Below, piece after piece: positions 46,396 to 56,115 of a stretch of 64,000 bases of DNA. The DNA is from Zygnema cylindricum. Lineage: Eukaryota; Streptophyta; Zygnematophyceae; Zygnematales; Zygnemataceae. Position numbers and translations under genes: made by a program. The stretch lies in assembly GCA_037447655.1 (NCBI GenBank), contig JBBHKE010003028.1:1-64000 (forward strand), written 5' to 3'. The notes beneath the pieces are model-generated. The model made no database searches and was not told where the DNA came from. It saw only the letters and a list, made by a program, of their open reading frames with translations. Within the stretch, counting starts at the first letter, position 1. Every line of letters begins with the position of its first letter.

Positions 46396-49300
46396 CTAGT
46401 CACTCAGTCCACATGCCTCTCTACAGAACTTCAATTTGGGAGCAGGTAAGGGTTTTGTCATCATATCAGCCACCATTTGCTCATCCGGTAAATAACTCAA
46501 CTTCAAGACTTTTCCCATCACCTTTTCTCTTACAAAGTGTAGCTTGATATCAATGTGCTTACTCTTAAAGTGATGACTGGGATTAGATGCAATAGCGATT
46601 GCTGCCTGATTATCACACCACACTATATGTGGTCCAGATTGCATAAAGAGAAGCTCTTGGAGAAGAGACTTTACCCAAAGTAACTCTTTAACTGCCGAGC
46701 TGGCAGCCATGTACTCAGCCTCCATGGTAGACTGAGCCCTTACCTTATGAAGTTTGCTGCTCCAGCAGCAAGTTCCACTTCCGATCTTCAAAATATATCC
46801 GGTGGTGGAGCGTCGGCTCGGCATATCTCCGTAGCTCGCATCGCTCCATGTATGAATTTTGACTTCCTCTCCACTGAGAGAGAGTCTAAGATTTTGAGTT
46901 CCTGCTAGATAACGAAGAACTCTCTTTGCTGCCTCATAGTCTGATTTCCTTGGATTCTGAAGGCTTCGGCTTAAGGCTCCAACCGCCGCTGCGATGTCGG
47001 GAAGAGTACAATTCATGAAATAAATGAGGCTTCCAACAATCTGCCTGTAAGATATGGAGGACATAGAATCTGCCTCCCCTGAATCTAAGAAACCATCAAC
47101 CAAAACACCACCATCCGTTTCCGTGCCTTCCAGTTTCTGCCTGAATTCCATAGGAGTGGCACTCCCCTTTGCGTCCGACATGCCAAACTTTTCTAACATG
47201 TTCTTGATTGCTTCCTTTTGAGTTAAATAAATAATTTTTTGTTTCCTGTCTCTTTCTACTTGAATTCCTAGAATATACTTAGCCTCACCCAAGTCTTTCA
47301 TTTCAAACCGGGAATTCAAAGCTGATTTTATTTTATTAATCTCATTGATGGATTTGCTAATCAGTAGCAAATCATCTACATAAACTGCCACATAAATCAC
47401 TCCATCATCACCTTGCATTACATAGACTGAGTGATCTGAACTGATCCTGGTAAAGCCAAGATTGGTTAAAAACTCATCTAATTTCAGGTTCCATTGCCTC
47501 GGAGCCTGTTTCAGACCATAAAGGGACTTCAACAGTTTACAGACCAGATTTTCTTTCCCTTTTTCTGCATACATCTCTGGCTGCTTCATATAAATTACTT
47601 CCTCCAAATCACCATGCAAGAAAGCTGTCTTAACATCCATCTGATGCAATTCCATATCCTCTATTGCAGCAAGAGATAGCAAAACTCTAACAGTAGGAAA
47701 GCGAACCACAGGAGAGAAGGTCTCTTCATAGTCAATTCCCTCCTTTTGGCTAAATCCCTTAGCAACCAGTCTTGCTTTATATCTCTCAATTGTATTATCA
47801 GGATTCAATTTTAATTTGAAGACCCACTTACAACCGATAGCTTTCCTGTTCGGTGGGAGCTCCACAAGTTCCCAAGTTTGGGCTTCCATAATTGACTTTA
47901 TCTCTTCATTTGCAGCCGAGATCCAATGATCCTTTTCAGGAACGGAAAAAGCTTCATGAATAGTAAGCGGCTCCCCTGTGCTTGCAGAAAAAGCACTCTC
48001 AACTCGGTCGCCTCGAAGGCGGCTACTTTGCCTTCTTCCCCCCGGAAAATCTGACGCGGGAACGGTTGGTTCCTTAGATTGCCGCACAAGGCGTGTATTC
48101 GGAGGAGCATCGACAGAAGGAGCAGCTCCAGAAAGAGTATTAGACGGCCCAGAGGCATTTGGGAGAGAGGTAGAAGAAGTAGAAGAGGATGGAGTAAAAG
48201 GTACCTGCTCAAGAATGATATACTCTTGTATTTTCTCTTTCCTTTCAGCTGCATCCATGCTAAAAACGTCAACAGATTGACTTTCTTCTTTAATCTGAAT
48301 ATTCCTGGCTGTTTGAAGACATCCTCTCTGAGGATTATACACTCTATAACCTGCAGATTCATCATCATAGCCTAAGAAGACGCCAGGTACAGATTTTGGA
48401 CTAAGCTTCCAATTAGGAAGATTATCCAAGATAAAACATTTGCTACCAAAAACTCTAAAATGACTAACATTTGGCTTTTTGCCTGTCCAAACTTCATAAG
48501 GTGTCTTACCCCTAACAGCCCGGGTTTCCACTCTATTTCTGATGTAGGAAGCACAATGAAAAGCTTCCCCCCAAAACTTTGGATCCACACCTTTATCGGC
48601 CATCATAGATCGAGCACATTCAGTCAAAGTTCGATTAAGTCTCTCGGCAACACCATTTTGTTCCGGTGTGTACGGAGCAGTAAATTCACGAGAGATGCCA
48701 TTCTCTTTCAAAAAATCAGCAAATGCATGAGATACATACTCTCCACCATTATCCGTTCGCAAAGCAAGAATAGATTTGCCGTGAAGTTTCTCCGCCCAGA
48801 TTTTGTAGTGCTTAAAGTGAGTGAAGACTTCTCCCTTCTCCTTCATGAAGTATAGGCGACTATATTGAAAGTAATCGTCTGTAAAGGTGACAAAGAAGCG
48901 GCTGCCACCAAGAGAGGGAACTTTGGAAGGGCCGAAGACATCAGAGTGAATAATACCAAGGAGATCTGTGGCTCGATGATCAGAAACTTGTGGTAGAGGA
49001 AGCTTGTGAAGCTTTCCGAGAGCACAACCATCACAAACATGGGACTCTTTTTGACCAAGCTTGACTCCCTCTATCATATTATGGTTTATCATCTTAGTAA
49101 GTCTCTCATGGTGCACATGACCAAGCCTTTTATGCCACAAAACATTATCACATAGGACACTGGAGTACGCAAAATCAATTTTATTAGCCAGGTCCATGCG
49201 GTACAAAAAGTTTGGGCCTCTAGTTCCTACTAGAGCTACTCTTCCATTCTTGCTCACTATTTTCTTGCCATTTTTCTGGAGAACCTCAAAGCCTTTGCTT

Positions 49301-50676
49301 TCAGCTACAGACGTAGAAAACAGATTTTTCTTGAACTTTGGAACATACAAGACATTATACAAAGTTCTCTTAACAACCTTTCCATTTATCACACAATCGA
49401 GATCTATGTTTCCTTTGGCATTTGATTCAACAGCATAGCCACAAGCATAAAAGATCTGACGTAAAGGAATAGAAGACATCTCCTTAAACCAAGACTTGTT
49501 CCAGCACATGTGTGAAGAGCTGCCGGAATCCATTATCCATCCGAGGTCCTTTTCTCCTTCCATCATGTCGAGTTTGGCGAGAGCAAAGAACTCTTTGTCA
49601 TCAGTTTTTGGAAAACTGATCACATCAGGTGTCGTTTCCTCTGTCTTTTTCTTCTCCAATTCCGTATCCTCCGCTGAAAAAGCAACAATTTTATTCGGAG
49701 GTTTTTGGGAAATGGGAGGTCCGCGGTGTCTCCATCCTTTCCGAAAGGTACCTGTTTCAAGAGCTTTTATATACAAAGGACAAGCTCTGAAGGAGTGACC
49801 ATCAGTATAGCAATAAACACATTTCTCAAACTGAGGATTAAACTGATTCCCTTGATATCTATTTTCCCTCTGAAACTGAGCCGTAAATGCTACAGTTGGT
49901 TTTCCAAATCCTAAAACTGTCTGAGTAGCCTCTTCTGCCAAGATAAACTCTATAGCTATTTGCAAATTCCAAAGAGGTTTAGACAATTTTTTCATTTCAT
50001 CTGAGGCTCCTTTATATTCATTAGGAAGCCCCTTTAGGAGAATCATGGCCTGATGATAAGGGGAGAAAGTCCCCCCAGAACATGCATTTTCTGACAGTAA
50101 CATTCGAAACCGATTAGTGTATTCCACCATGCTACCACCTGTGTACTTATACTCATAGATTTGACCAGCAGTTATAATCTCATGCTGGTCACTAGCTTTA
50201 ACATAAGAAGATTTCAATGCATCCCACAAATCTGATGCCTTTGCAACATTAATATATGTCATATGCAATTCTTTTGATATCATAAGCTTTACTAAATGCA
50301 AAGCCTGGTCATTTTTCTGATCAAAGGTGGCATCAGATTCTGCCAATGATCCATTTAACACATCAATAAGTTTCACTTGCTTGAAGTAAGACTTAACCAA
50401 ATCTGCCCAATACAGATATTCACGTCCATCAAAGACCGGAATTCGTGAAGGCGGGCCCGTGACCTGTTGTTCTGAGACAAGTGCTGGTACTGAAGATGAA
50501 GAAGATGCAGCAGTAGTCATCGTAGAACAAATCAAGAGAGGAAGCTTCCACAAATACCGATGGCTGAACAGCAACTTTGACAGACTATTACTTTCAGAAA
50601 AACGCTCCAAACGTTCTGCAAATTTGCCACAATGTAGATAACATACAAAGGAACACACACAAAAAATTTCAATCAA
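46396..50676 (-). CDS. Copia gag-pol polyprotein, full length
   Basis: A single 1426-codon frame from the first ATG. I prefer Met53 (ATG at 50520-50518), because it gives MTTAASSSSS...EQQ, parallel to the gag starts at 26874 and 63137. Numbering from Met1: Gag 53-~330 with zinc knuckle C286, C289, H294, C299; protease DSGSS at 383-387; integrase HHCC H515, H520, C548, C551 and catalytic D579, D642, E678 (35-residue D-E spacing); reverse transcriptase D1014 and YVDD 1099-1102; RNase H D1279, E1319, D1355. All catalytic residues of protease, integrase, RT and RNase H are present. It ends with MTKPLPAPK and TAG. The truncated 3' LTR would hamper further transposition, but the proteins could act in trans. 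Confidence 0.96.
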   Translation of the reverse strand: MIEIFCVCSFVCYLHCGKFAERLERFSESNSLSKLLFSHRYLWKLPLLICSTMTTAASSSSSVPALVSEQQVTGPPSRIPVFDGREYLYWADLVKSYFKQVKLIDVLNGSLAESDATFDQKNDQALHLVKLMISKELHMTYINVAKASDLWDALKSSYVKASDQHEIITAGQIYEYKYTGGSMVEYTNRFRMLLSENACSGGTFSPYHQAMILLKGLPNEYKGASDEMKKLSKPLWNLQIAIEFILAEEATQTVLGFGKPTVAFTAQFQRENRYQGNQFNPQFEKCVYCYTDGHSFRACPLYIKALETGTFRKGWRHRGPPISQKPPNKIVAFSAEDTELEKKKTEETTPDVISFPKTDDKEFFALAKLDMMEGEKDLGWIMDSGSSSHMCWNKSWFKEMSSIPLRQIFYACGYAVESNAKGNIDLDCVINGKVVKRTLYNVLYVPKFKKNLFSTSVAESKGFEVLQKNGKKIVSKNGRVALVGTRGPNFLYRMDLANKIDFAYSSVLCDNVLWHKRLGHVHHERLTKMINHNMIEGVKLGQKESHVCDGCALGKLHKLPLPQVSDHRATDLLGIIHSDVFGPSKVPSLGGSRFFVTFTDDYFQYSRLYFMKEKGEVFTHFKHYKIWAEKLHGKSILALRTDNGGEYVSHAFADFLKENGISREFTAPYTPEQNGVAERLNRTLTECARSMMADKGVDPKFWGEAFHCASYIRNRVETRAVRGKTPYEVWTGKKPNVSHFRVFGSKCFILDNLPNWKLSPKSVPGVFLGYDDESAGYRVYNPQRGCLQTARNIQIKEESQSVDVFSMDAAERKEKIQEYIILEQVPFTPSSSTSSTSLPNASGPSNTLSGAAPSVDAPPNTRLVRQSKEPTVPASDFPGGRRQSSRLRGDRVESAFSASTGEPLTIHEAFSVPEKDHWISAANEEIKSIMEAQTWELVELPPNRKAIGCKWVFKLKLNPDNTIERYKARLVAKGFSQKEGIDYEETFSPVVRFPTVRVLLSLAAIEDMELHQMDVKTAFLHGDLEEVIYMKQPEMYAEKGKENLVCKLLKSLYGLKQAPRQWNLKLDEFLTNLGFTRISSDHSVYVMQGDDGVIYVAVYVDDLLLISKSINEINKIKSALNSRFEMKDLGEAKYILGIQVERDRKQKIIYLTQKEAIKNMLEKFGMSDAKGSATPMEFRQKLEGTETDGGVLVDGFLDSGEADSMSSISYRQIVGSLIYFMNCTLPDIAAAVGALSRSLQNPRKSDYEAAKRVLRYLAGTQNLRLSLSGEEVKIHTWSDASYGDMPSRRSTTGYILKIGSGTCCWSSKLHKVRAQSTMEAEYMAASSAVKELLWVKSLLQELLFMQSGPHIVWCDNQAAIAIASNPSHHFKSKHIDIKLHFVREKVMGKVLKLSYLPDEQMVADMMTKPLPAPKLKFCREACGLSD
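50450..50464 (-). other. Primer binding site of the intact copia
   Basis: Minus strand GGTCACGGGCCCGCC, a half-tRNA-iMet PBS with differences at three of 15 positions (T to C, T to C, A to G). The coding sense changes Val-Met-Gly to Val-Thr-Gly. Confidence 0.72.
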
Positions 50677-51202
50677 TTCCGCTCACAAATCTGTGAGATA
50701 TGTAGAAATGAAATTACATAAAACTGAATGTACAGTTTTCATATCATTTGTTCCTAAAAATCAAATTCACTAAGTCCTACTTTTATACACCGAAACTACA
50801 CTAAGCTGTACGGAGGCATTCCAGCCGTACATCTAACATTCTATCACAAATATTTACACCGAAGTTCAGACAACGTAAAGTGATAATGATCTAGTCACGC
50901 CTCGTCACTATTTGTTGGCGGCGACTGTCAGCGGTCCGATTAGAGGATTTGGCACCGTAGAATTGACTTCACGAAGTCCAGTGGTCCTGCCGAATTTCCG
51001 TACGTCCACGGAGGACATACTCACGCATTCTCCCAAGTGACGACACGTGTCCCAAGTGTGAATGAACCGTGAACTCCCAACTTCACTGTCACACTAATTT
51101 CGGTAAGTACTGAACCGAACTCAACCAAAAATAGCTTAAGTCCTGAACAGCTCTCTCTCACAACTGAGGCATAAAGAGGACTAAAGCTTTCTAAAAACAA
51201 CA
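50465..51202 (-). repeat. 5' LTR of the intact copia
   Basis: 738 bases. The minus strand starts TGTTGTTTTTAGAAAG and ends TCAGAACAACA before the PBS. It contains the TATA box and the preferred gag ATG, so 18 codons and two bases of gag are LTR-encoded. Confidence 0.88.
50781..50787 (-). promoter_or_regulatory. TATA box of the intact copia
   Basis: Minus strand GTGTATAAAAGTAGGACTTA. The TATA box plus following GGACTTAG-type block is shared with the other LTR families. Confidence 0.65.
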
Positions 51203-51793
51203 TCTGTGTACCCATGAGATCGGCCTTATCATAGTGTTGGTATGTGCCGAGTATAATCTTGCATCGCCCCAAGGGTTAACTTAGTGACAGGCCGAAATGT
51301 CTACCCTCAATGAAAATGATTAATTATGAGAAATGATATTTTATTTTTGGAAAATACATATTCGTTTGATGGAGAGATGTGGAAGATGGAGATTCGACGT
51401 TTGGGGGAGAGAGATCCGGAAGGTGGAGTTGTGACATGTGGTGGAGAGATCCAAATTTTGTGGATCGATGATTGTTGAAAATTGGAGTTGTAATGTAGAT
51501 TTTGAGTTGTTGGAAATTTTTGCGAAATGTGACATTATTAGAATTTTTGGAAAATACTATTTTGTATATGAATTTTTATGGGAAATTTTGGGATTTGATA
51601 GTTTATGAAAAGAAAAAAAAATATTATTGAAATCTAGATTTGTTATAATGAGGTAGGAATTATTTGAGCGAGGATATATTATTAGTGTGACCTTTTGGCT
51701 TTAATTTTTAGTTGATTTGTGATAGAATTTTGGGAATGTAGATCTGGATTTGGATGTTGGAAGGAATTATTTTGTTGTAATCGGAAAATGATA
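51203..51793 (+). mobile_element. Interior fragment of a third non-autonomous element
   Basis: TCTGTGTACCCATGAGATCGG onward matches the interior of copy 2 from 44924 to about 45515, in the same orientation, then stops 25 bases before the splice donor of exon 3 of the host gene. No LTR is attached on either side. Confidence 0.85.
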
Positions 51794-51818
51794 TATAAAA
51801 AACAAAAAAAGAACTTAC

Positions 51819-51878
51819 AAGATAGGAAATGGCTTTTAGGGGTCCGGAGAGAACAAACAGCAGGAGAGCCGTGGCTAC
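51819..51878 (-). CDS. Host gene, exon 3
   Basis: Twenty codons reading VATALLLFVLSGPLKAISYL, between a TGTGTGCAG acceptor and a strong GTAAGT donor (51818-51813), both phase 0. The peptide is a hydrophobic membrane segment and follows on from exon 2 (GRKTM). About 25 bases past the donor, retrotransposon sequence begins, so any exon 4 is separated by the TE pile or lost. I did not find it in the window. Confidence 0.72.
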
Positions 51879-51894
51879 CTGCACACACGCCGGC

Positions 51895-52240
51895 TCTTAG
51901 GGGTGGAGGGAGAAAGAGAGAGAGGGAGGAGGAGAGACAGAGATAGACGAAGCGGAAAAGGAAGAGAGGGACTGAGACAACGAGGGAGGGGGTGAGAAAG
52001 ACAAGAACAGGGAGTCAGAGTCGGGGTTTGCAGAAAGGGAGCAGTAGAGAGTGAGAGGGAGGAGACGGAGAGGAAGAGGAGAAGGGAGTGGGAAATGGAC
52101 TAAGCGTCAGAAAGTCAGAGAGAGGGAGAGAGGGAGAAAGAGTGGGGGAGGGAGAAAGAGAGAGGGAGAGAGAGGGAGGGAGAGAGAGAGGGAGAGGAAA
52201 AAAGTTGGGAGAGGGAGAGAGAGAGGAGGGAGAGGGAGTA
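51895..52240. repeat. GA/CT-rich low-complexity tract, intron 2
   Basis: Purine-rich on the plus strand, CT-rich in the sense of the gene. It fills most of the 363-base intron between exons 2 and 3. Confidence 0.8.
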
Positions 52241-52241
52241 C

Positions 52242-52322
52242 CATGGTTTTCCGTCCAGCGGGAACCCCCCATCTTACGGAGGACATCACTATTGGGAGAG
52301 GGAAGAAGCTCGACAGGTGGGA
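52242..52322 (-). CDS. Host gene, exon 2
   Basis: Twenty-seven codons containing SSFFPLPIVMSSVRWG and PAGRKTM, bounded by a TTTTTTCCAG acceptor and a GTACTC donor, both phase 0, so they join in frame with exons 1 and 3. The motif FFPLPIV-SS-RWG-AGRKTMVAT across exons 2 and 3 matches, from memory, plastid membrane proteins of the DUF2232 type. Confidence 0.75.
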
Positions 52323-52434
52323 CTGGAAAAAACGGAAAAATCGTTAAAAACGGTAGAAAAAACGAAGATAAATAAATTAATCCATAAAACTTATTAGAAA
52401 AAACGACAAAAAACAGGAAAAACGGGAAACAGAA

Positions 52435-52528
52435 AAAAACAGAAAAGAGAAAAACTGAAATCAGAAATGGGAGAATGAGAGTGAGGGTGAGCGAATGAGG
52501 GAGAGAGGGAGAATGAGAGGGAGAGAAT

Positions 52529-52581
<53 letters not shown>

Positions 52582-52710
52582 AGCGAGAAAGTGAGAGTGA
52601 GAGAGTTAGAAGGAGAGAGAATGAAATGAGAGAGAGAATGTGAGAGAGAGGGAGTGAGACTAAGTGAGAGAACGAGAGTGGGAGAGAGAGAGAGAGGACG
52701 AGGGATAGAG
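52435..52710. repeat. GA-rich tract with (GA)n core, intron 1
   Basis: Imperfect GAGA repeats with a nearly pure run at about 52529-52576. On the gene's sense strand this is a long pyrimidine tract. The Ser/Leu-rich frame over it is an artefact. Confidence 0.9.
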
Positions 52711-53231
52711 GAGAAAACAAACCAAATCGAAAATCCTTATGAAAAAAAACTTTAAGGGCCCCCTTTCCATTGACTTTTACCTCTCTTTCCATCCTTTATA
52801 CTCCTGAACTTCTTTTATAACCCTCCCTAGACCCCTTTTTGCCTCCTCTCCCTCGCTCTCCTCCCCTTTGAATCCCTCTTTTAAACCCTCTGAGTTCCTC
52901 TTTTGATTTTACCTTTGAACCCAAATTAAACCCAAATTAAATACCTTTCAAATCCTATTAATTCACCAACTAAACCCCTTTTAGACCCCTTTCAACCCTA
53001 ATTTTTCACCCCCAATCGAACGAAGGCAAGTCCAGCGATGTGCTTCTTAACCACTTTTAAAACCCGATTAAACCCTGTTAAGACCCCGACTAAACCTCGA
53101 TTAAACTCCAACTACACCTGCACTAGACCCCATCAATACTTCCAATCCAGACCTCTCTACATCCTCCTTAAATTCCCTCTGAAATCCTCTTTAAACCGCT
53201 TTTAAACCCCTTTCGAACCCTAATTTCTCAC

Positions 53232-54215
53232 CTCCAATCGGAGCAAAGTGGTTATAAAGAAGGCAAGTCCAGCCATGGCTGCCAGCATGGCTGTCTCCAC
53301 CATCCGTACAGTCTCCTCCAACCCTCTCTCTTCCCTCTCTCCCGTTCTACTTCTCCTCCCTCCCTCCCTCTCTCCCTCCCTTTCTCCATTCCTTCTTCTA
53401 TCCTCTCTCTCTCCCCCATTCTCCTCCTCTAAAACCGCAATACTGTCTCCCTTTTTGGACTCTAGCCCTAATTTAGAAAGCTCCAACTTTGTCCTTTCGT
53501 GCCTTTGAGGAATTGGCCATTCGTAAAATTCGTCTTCTTCTTTGTTTTTGTCTTTTTCCTCTTTATTATCTTTTTCGAAGGAATTTTTGTCGTTAGTGGA
53601 ATCCATGGAGGAAAAGGAGGTTTCCAGAAGGGAAGAAGAGGGAGGGGGGCAAAAAAAATAGGGCTTTGAAGAAAAAAATTGCGTTCTTTTATTTAGGGTT
53701 TTAGTCAAACTTAGAGGTTTTCTAATCAGGTCTTTATTAATAAGGGTTTTGCAAGTTAGGTTTTTATAATTTGAGGAAGATAACATTGTAATTTTTAGGG
53801 TCTGTAATTTTAGGGTTTGTAATTTTAGGGTTTGTGATTTTAGCGATTGGCTACAAAAGGGGTCAGAAATTAAGGTTTCGGAAGGCATCAAATTCAAATT
53901 TAGGGTTTGTGGATTCTTTGCAGAACCGCTATGAAGTACGTTTTCAGGAGAAAGAGACAAATTAGGAAAACGACAAGATGTTGGCAAGATTTTAGGGTTT
54001 TTTGTGAAACAGAGGGCATTATGAGAAGGTTTCACCAACATGGAACCTGCACTAGGAGACAAAGTTGTACGGCAGGAATAGGACAAATGAGAACTAGGCA
54101 TTGTTACTGTGCTCAAAATCGTGCCACGCGTCATTGTGGCATTGGATAACGACAAAAGCATCGGAAAACGACAAAAAAAGCGGCGAAAATTTGTGCCCAG
54201 AGAGGATGAATGCAC
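53232..54215 (-). CDS. Host gene, exon 1: probable plastid-targeted membrane protein (DUF2232-like)
   Basis: The frame is open from 54215 to the GTGAGA donor at 53231-53226; read on, it meets a stop four codons later, as expected for an exon end. The N-terminus is Ser/Thr/Lys/Arg-rich and poor in acidic residues, like a chloroplast transit peptide. An acidic linker (NKEEDEFYEWPIPQRHERTK) follows, then a charged Gly/Glu/Arg stretch, then a membrane segment ETAMLAAMAGLAFFITTLL ending LRLE at the splice site. The start is uncertain: the ATG at 54215, or the ATG at 53786, which gives MLSSSNYKNL and a shorter transit peptide. The repeated LQTLK motif upstream comes from telo-box-like AAACCCTAA repeats that could be 5' UTR. 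Exons 1-3 join in phase 0; family assignment is from memory. Confidence 0.72.
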
Positions 54216-54227
54216 TCAGGTAGAGTG

Positions 54228-54753
54228 ACACGTGGCAAATTCGGATATATGGAAGAGGGAGAGGGAGAGGAAGGATTCTGGAGTTTGCAGGAATGAGGTC
54301 AAAAAACGACAAAGTGTGTTGTCGTAGTTTTGGCACCAAGTTCTCCGACCAGGATGATGACACGTGTTAACAAAAGATGTGATCACCACGACAATACATG
54401 ACGACCTCGTGATCACCAGACGTGACCGGATGTAACGTGGCAGGCGGAGAAAGGAAATACGATGGAGCTGAATGTAACTCTCGCGTGATTCTGCCACGTG
54501 GCAGCAAAATTGGATTCAGATAGGCCGTTCCTGGTTTTTACAAGTTGCTTCAGGCTTTTGCTAGGGTTTGTTTCAGGTTTTTTGTTAGGGTTATTTTTAG
54601 GGTTTGCATGAGGATTTGAGGTAAAGATAGAAACTCGCAAAAGAAACTACTGTAATGGCTTCTGACAGGTGGCGGTTAATGTTATGCCACGTGGCAATAC
54701 TTTCCGTGCGGCTCATAGTATCGTACGCATGAATGAATCTCCTGTTCCACGTG
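54228..54753 (-). promoter_or_regulatory. G-box cluster upstream of the host gene
   Basis: Five ACGTG cores occur in 525 bases directly upstream of exon 1: 54230, 54361, 54495, 54688 and 54748. Two sit in perfect GCCACGTGGC palindromes. G-boxes are typical of light- and ABA-responsive plant promoters and would suit a plastid protein gene. Confidence 0.55.
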
Positions 54754-54880
54754 GCGAAAAGGTATCTGCCTAAAAATTCAAATCCGAATGTAACAGTCTA
54801 TCTGAAATTGACGGCTGCGATTCAGCAGATGTGACAGACAACGGAAGAGTCTTGTCTCATGTGTTGGCGACTGTACAGTA

Positions 54881-55096
54881 CACCGTGTATCGCTATTTTA
54901 GTAAATAATTTTTTCGCCACTTAAAACATCTTTTCTCCGTACACTCATGTCCGATTTTCAATTTGAGACCGTCAATGGAAGCTGAGAATCTCAAATTTTA
55001 ATCGCAGCCGTCAGATCTTAAAACTGGCATTCGTGTACGGAGAAAAGATGTTTATAGAGACGAAAAAAACACAAATACTAATAACGATTCACGGTG
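54881..55096. mobile_element. MITE with TA target site
   Basis: A 216-base element flanked by TA (54879-54880 and 55097-55098). The inverted ends begin CACCGTG(T/A)ATCG(C/T)TATT and remain similar for about 70 bases, both reaching ACATCTTTTCTCCGTACAC. No coding. The TA target and hairpin-like structure suggest a Tc1/mariner-type MITE. Confidence 0.7.
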
Positions 55097-55106
55097 TAGT
55101 TTTCAG

Positions 55107-55531
55107 CATAGTTCAAAAGTAGGTGACCGTACGCCCGTACAATATGCCATTGTATGCAAAACATACAATATGGCCTTAAGACCCATATTGTATTGGCCGC
55201 AAAATGAAATAAAATAGTAACAGGGTTGAGTTGCACATGGATCGATAGAGAATTAAACGTCATGTCTTAATTTGAAAAAAAAATCGGACAAAAAAATATT
55301 TTTCTGTGAGTTTTGAGCAACTTTTTATTTAAACCGTCAGATTCAGACGATCTGACGGTCGTTGATGAAAGTAACGATCTAAGAAGATCACATGAAAAGC
55401 CCATAACACAACTTACAATAAGACTATCGTCAGATTCGGACGATCGGACGGTCGATGATGAAAGTAAATCACGTGGAAAGCCCGTAACACAACTTAAAGG
55501 CCTACCAAAAAACGCCTACTTTTGAACTATG
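55107..55531. mobile_element. Non-autonomous hAT-like TIR element, copy 1
   Basis: Ends CATAGTTCAAAAGTAGG and CCTACTTTTGAACTATG are perfect inverted repeats. Flanks GTTTTCAG and GGTTTCAC match at 6 of 8 positions, a plausible decayed 8-base TSD. It contains an internal duplication around CGGACGATCGGACGGTCG and no transposase. Confidence 0.65.
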
Positions 55532-55752
55532 GGTTTCACTTTTTAGATATAATAAATACATGCTACCATAATGGTCAACGAATGCGAATCGAGGAGTACC
55601 TACCGTTCATGAGCTCCATCTCAACAGGAACAGCAACTGCTGAAAACAGAAGATGGAACGCGTAAACTGCATATTTAACACGTGAATGCGTAGAACTGCA
55701 TCCTAACATCGCGTAAATGATACATGGATCGCATAATCGTTTACATAGAACC

Positions 55753-56115
55753 ATAGTTCAAAAGTAGGTGAAAGTAGGCCCATACAATATGCCTACTGTA
55801 CGCAAAACATACAATATGACCTTAAGACCCATAATGTATTGGTCCCAAAATGAAAAAAATAGTAACAGGGGTGAGTTGTACATCGATCGATAGAGAATTA
55901 AACGTCATGTCTATATTTTGAAAAACATTCGGACAAAAAAATAATTTTTTGTGAGTTTTTAGGTATATTTTGTTTAAACCGTCAGATTCGGGCGATCGGA
56001 CGGTCGCTGATCAAAGTAACGATCTAAGAAGATCACATGAAAAGCCCCATAACACAACTTACGATAAAGGCGCCTATAAGAGGCCTACAATACAAACGCC
56101 TACTTTTGAACTATG
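55753..56115. mobile_element. Non-autonomous hAT-like TIR element, copy 2
   Basis: Same ends as copy 1 and similar interior with a deletion. CATAGAAC flanks both sides exactly (55745-55752 and 56116-56123), an 8-base target-site duplication as in hAT elements. Confidence 0.75.

Larger units (their letters stand above)
46079..51202 (-). mobile_element. Ty1-copia retrotransposon with intact gag-pol
   Basis: In minus orientation: 5' LTR 51202-50465, PBS GGTCACGGGCCCGCC (50450-50464, two differences from the usual PBS), one uninterrupted gag-pol frame, polypurine end TTTAGGGGAG (46373-46382), and a 3' LTR of which only 294 bases remain (46372-46079). No target-site duplication is visible because the flanks are different parts of non-autonomous elements. 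Confidence 0.93.

Noticed and set aside
52394-52792. A Ser/Leu-repeat frame of 132 codons on the minus strand.
   Set aside because: Translation of the (CT)n intron tract of the host gene.
53690-54010. TTTAGGG-like repeats as an interstitial telomere.
   Set aside because: Units are separated by other bases and fit scattered telo-box motifs at the start of a plant gene.
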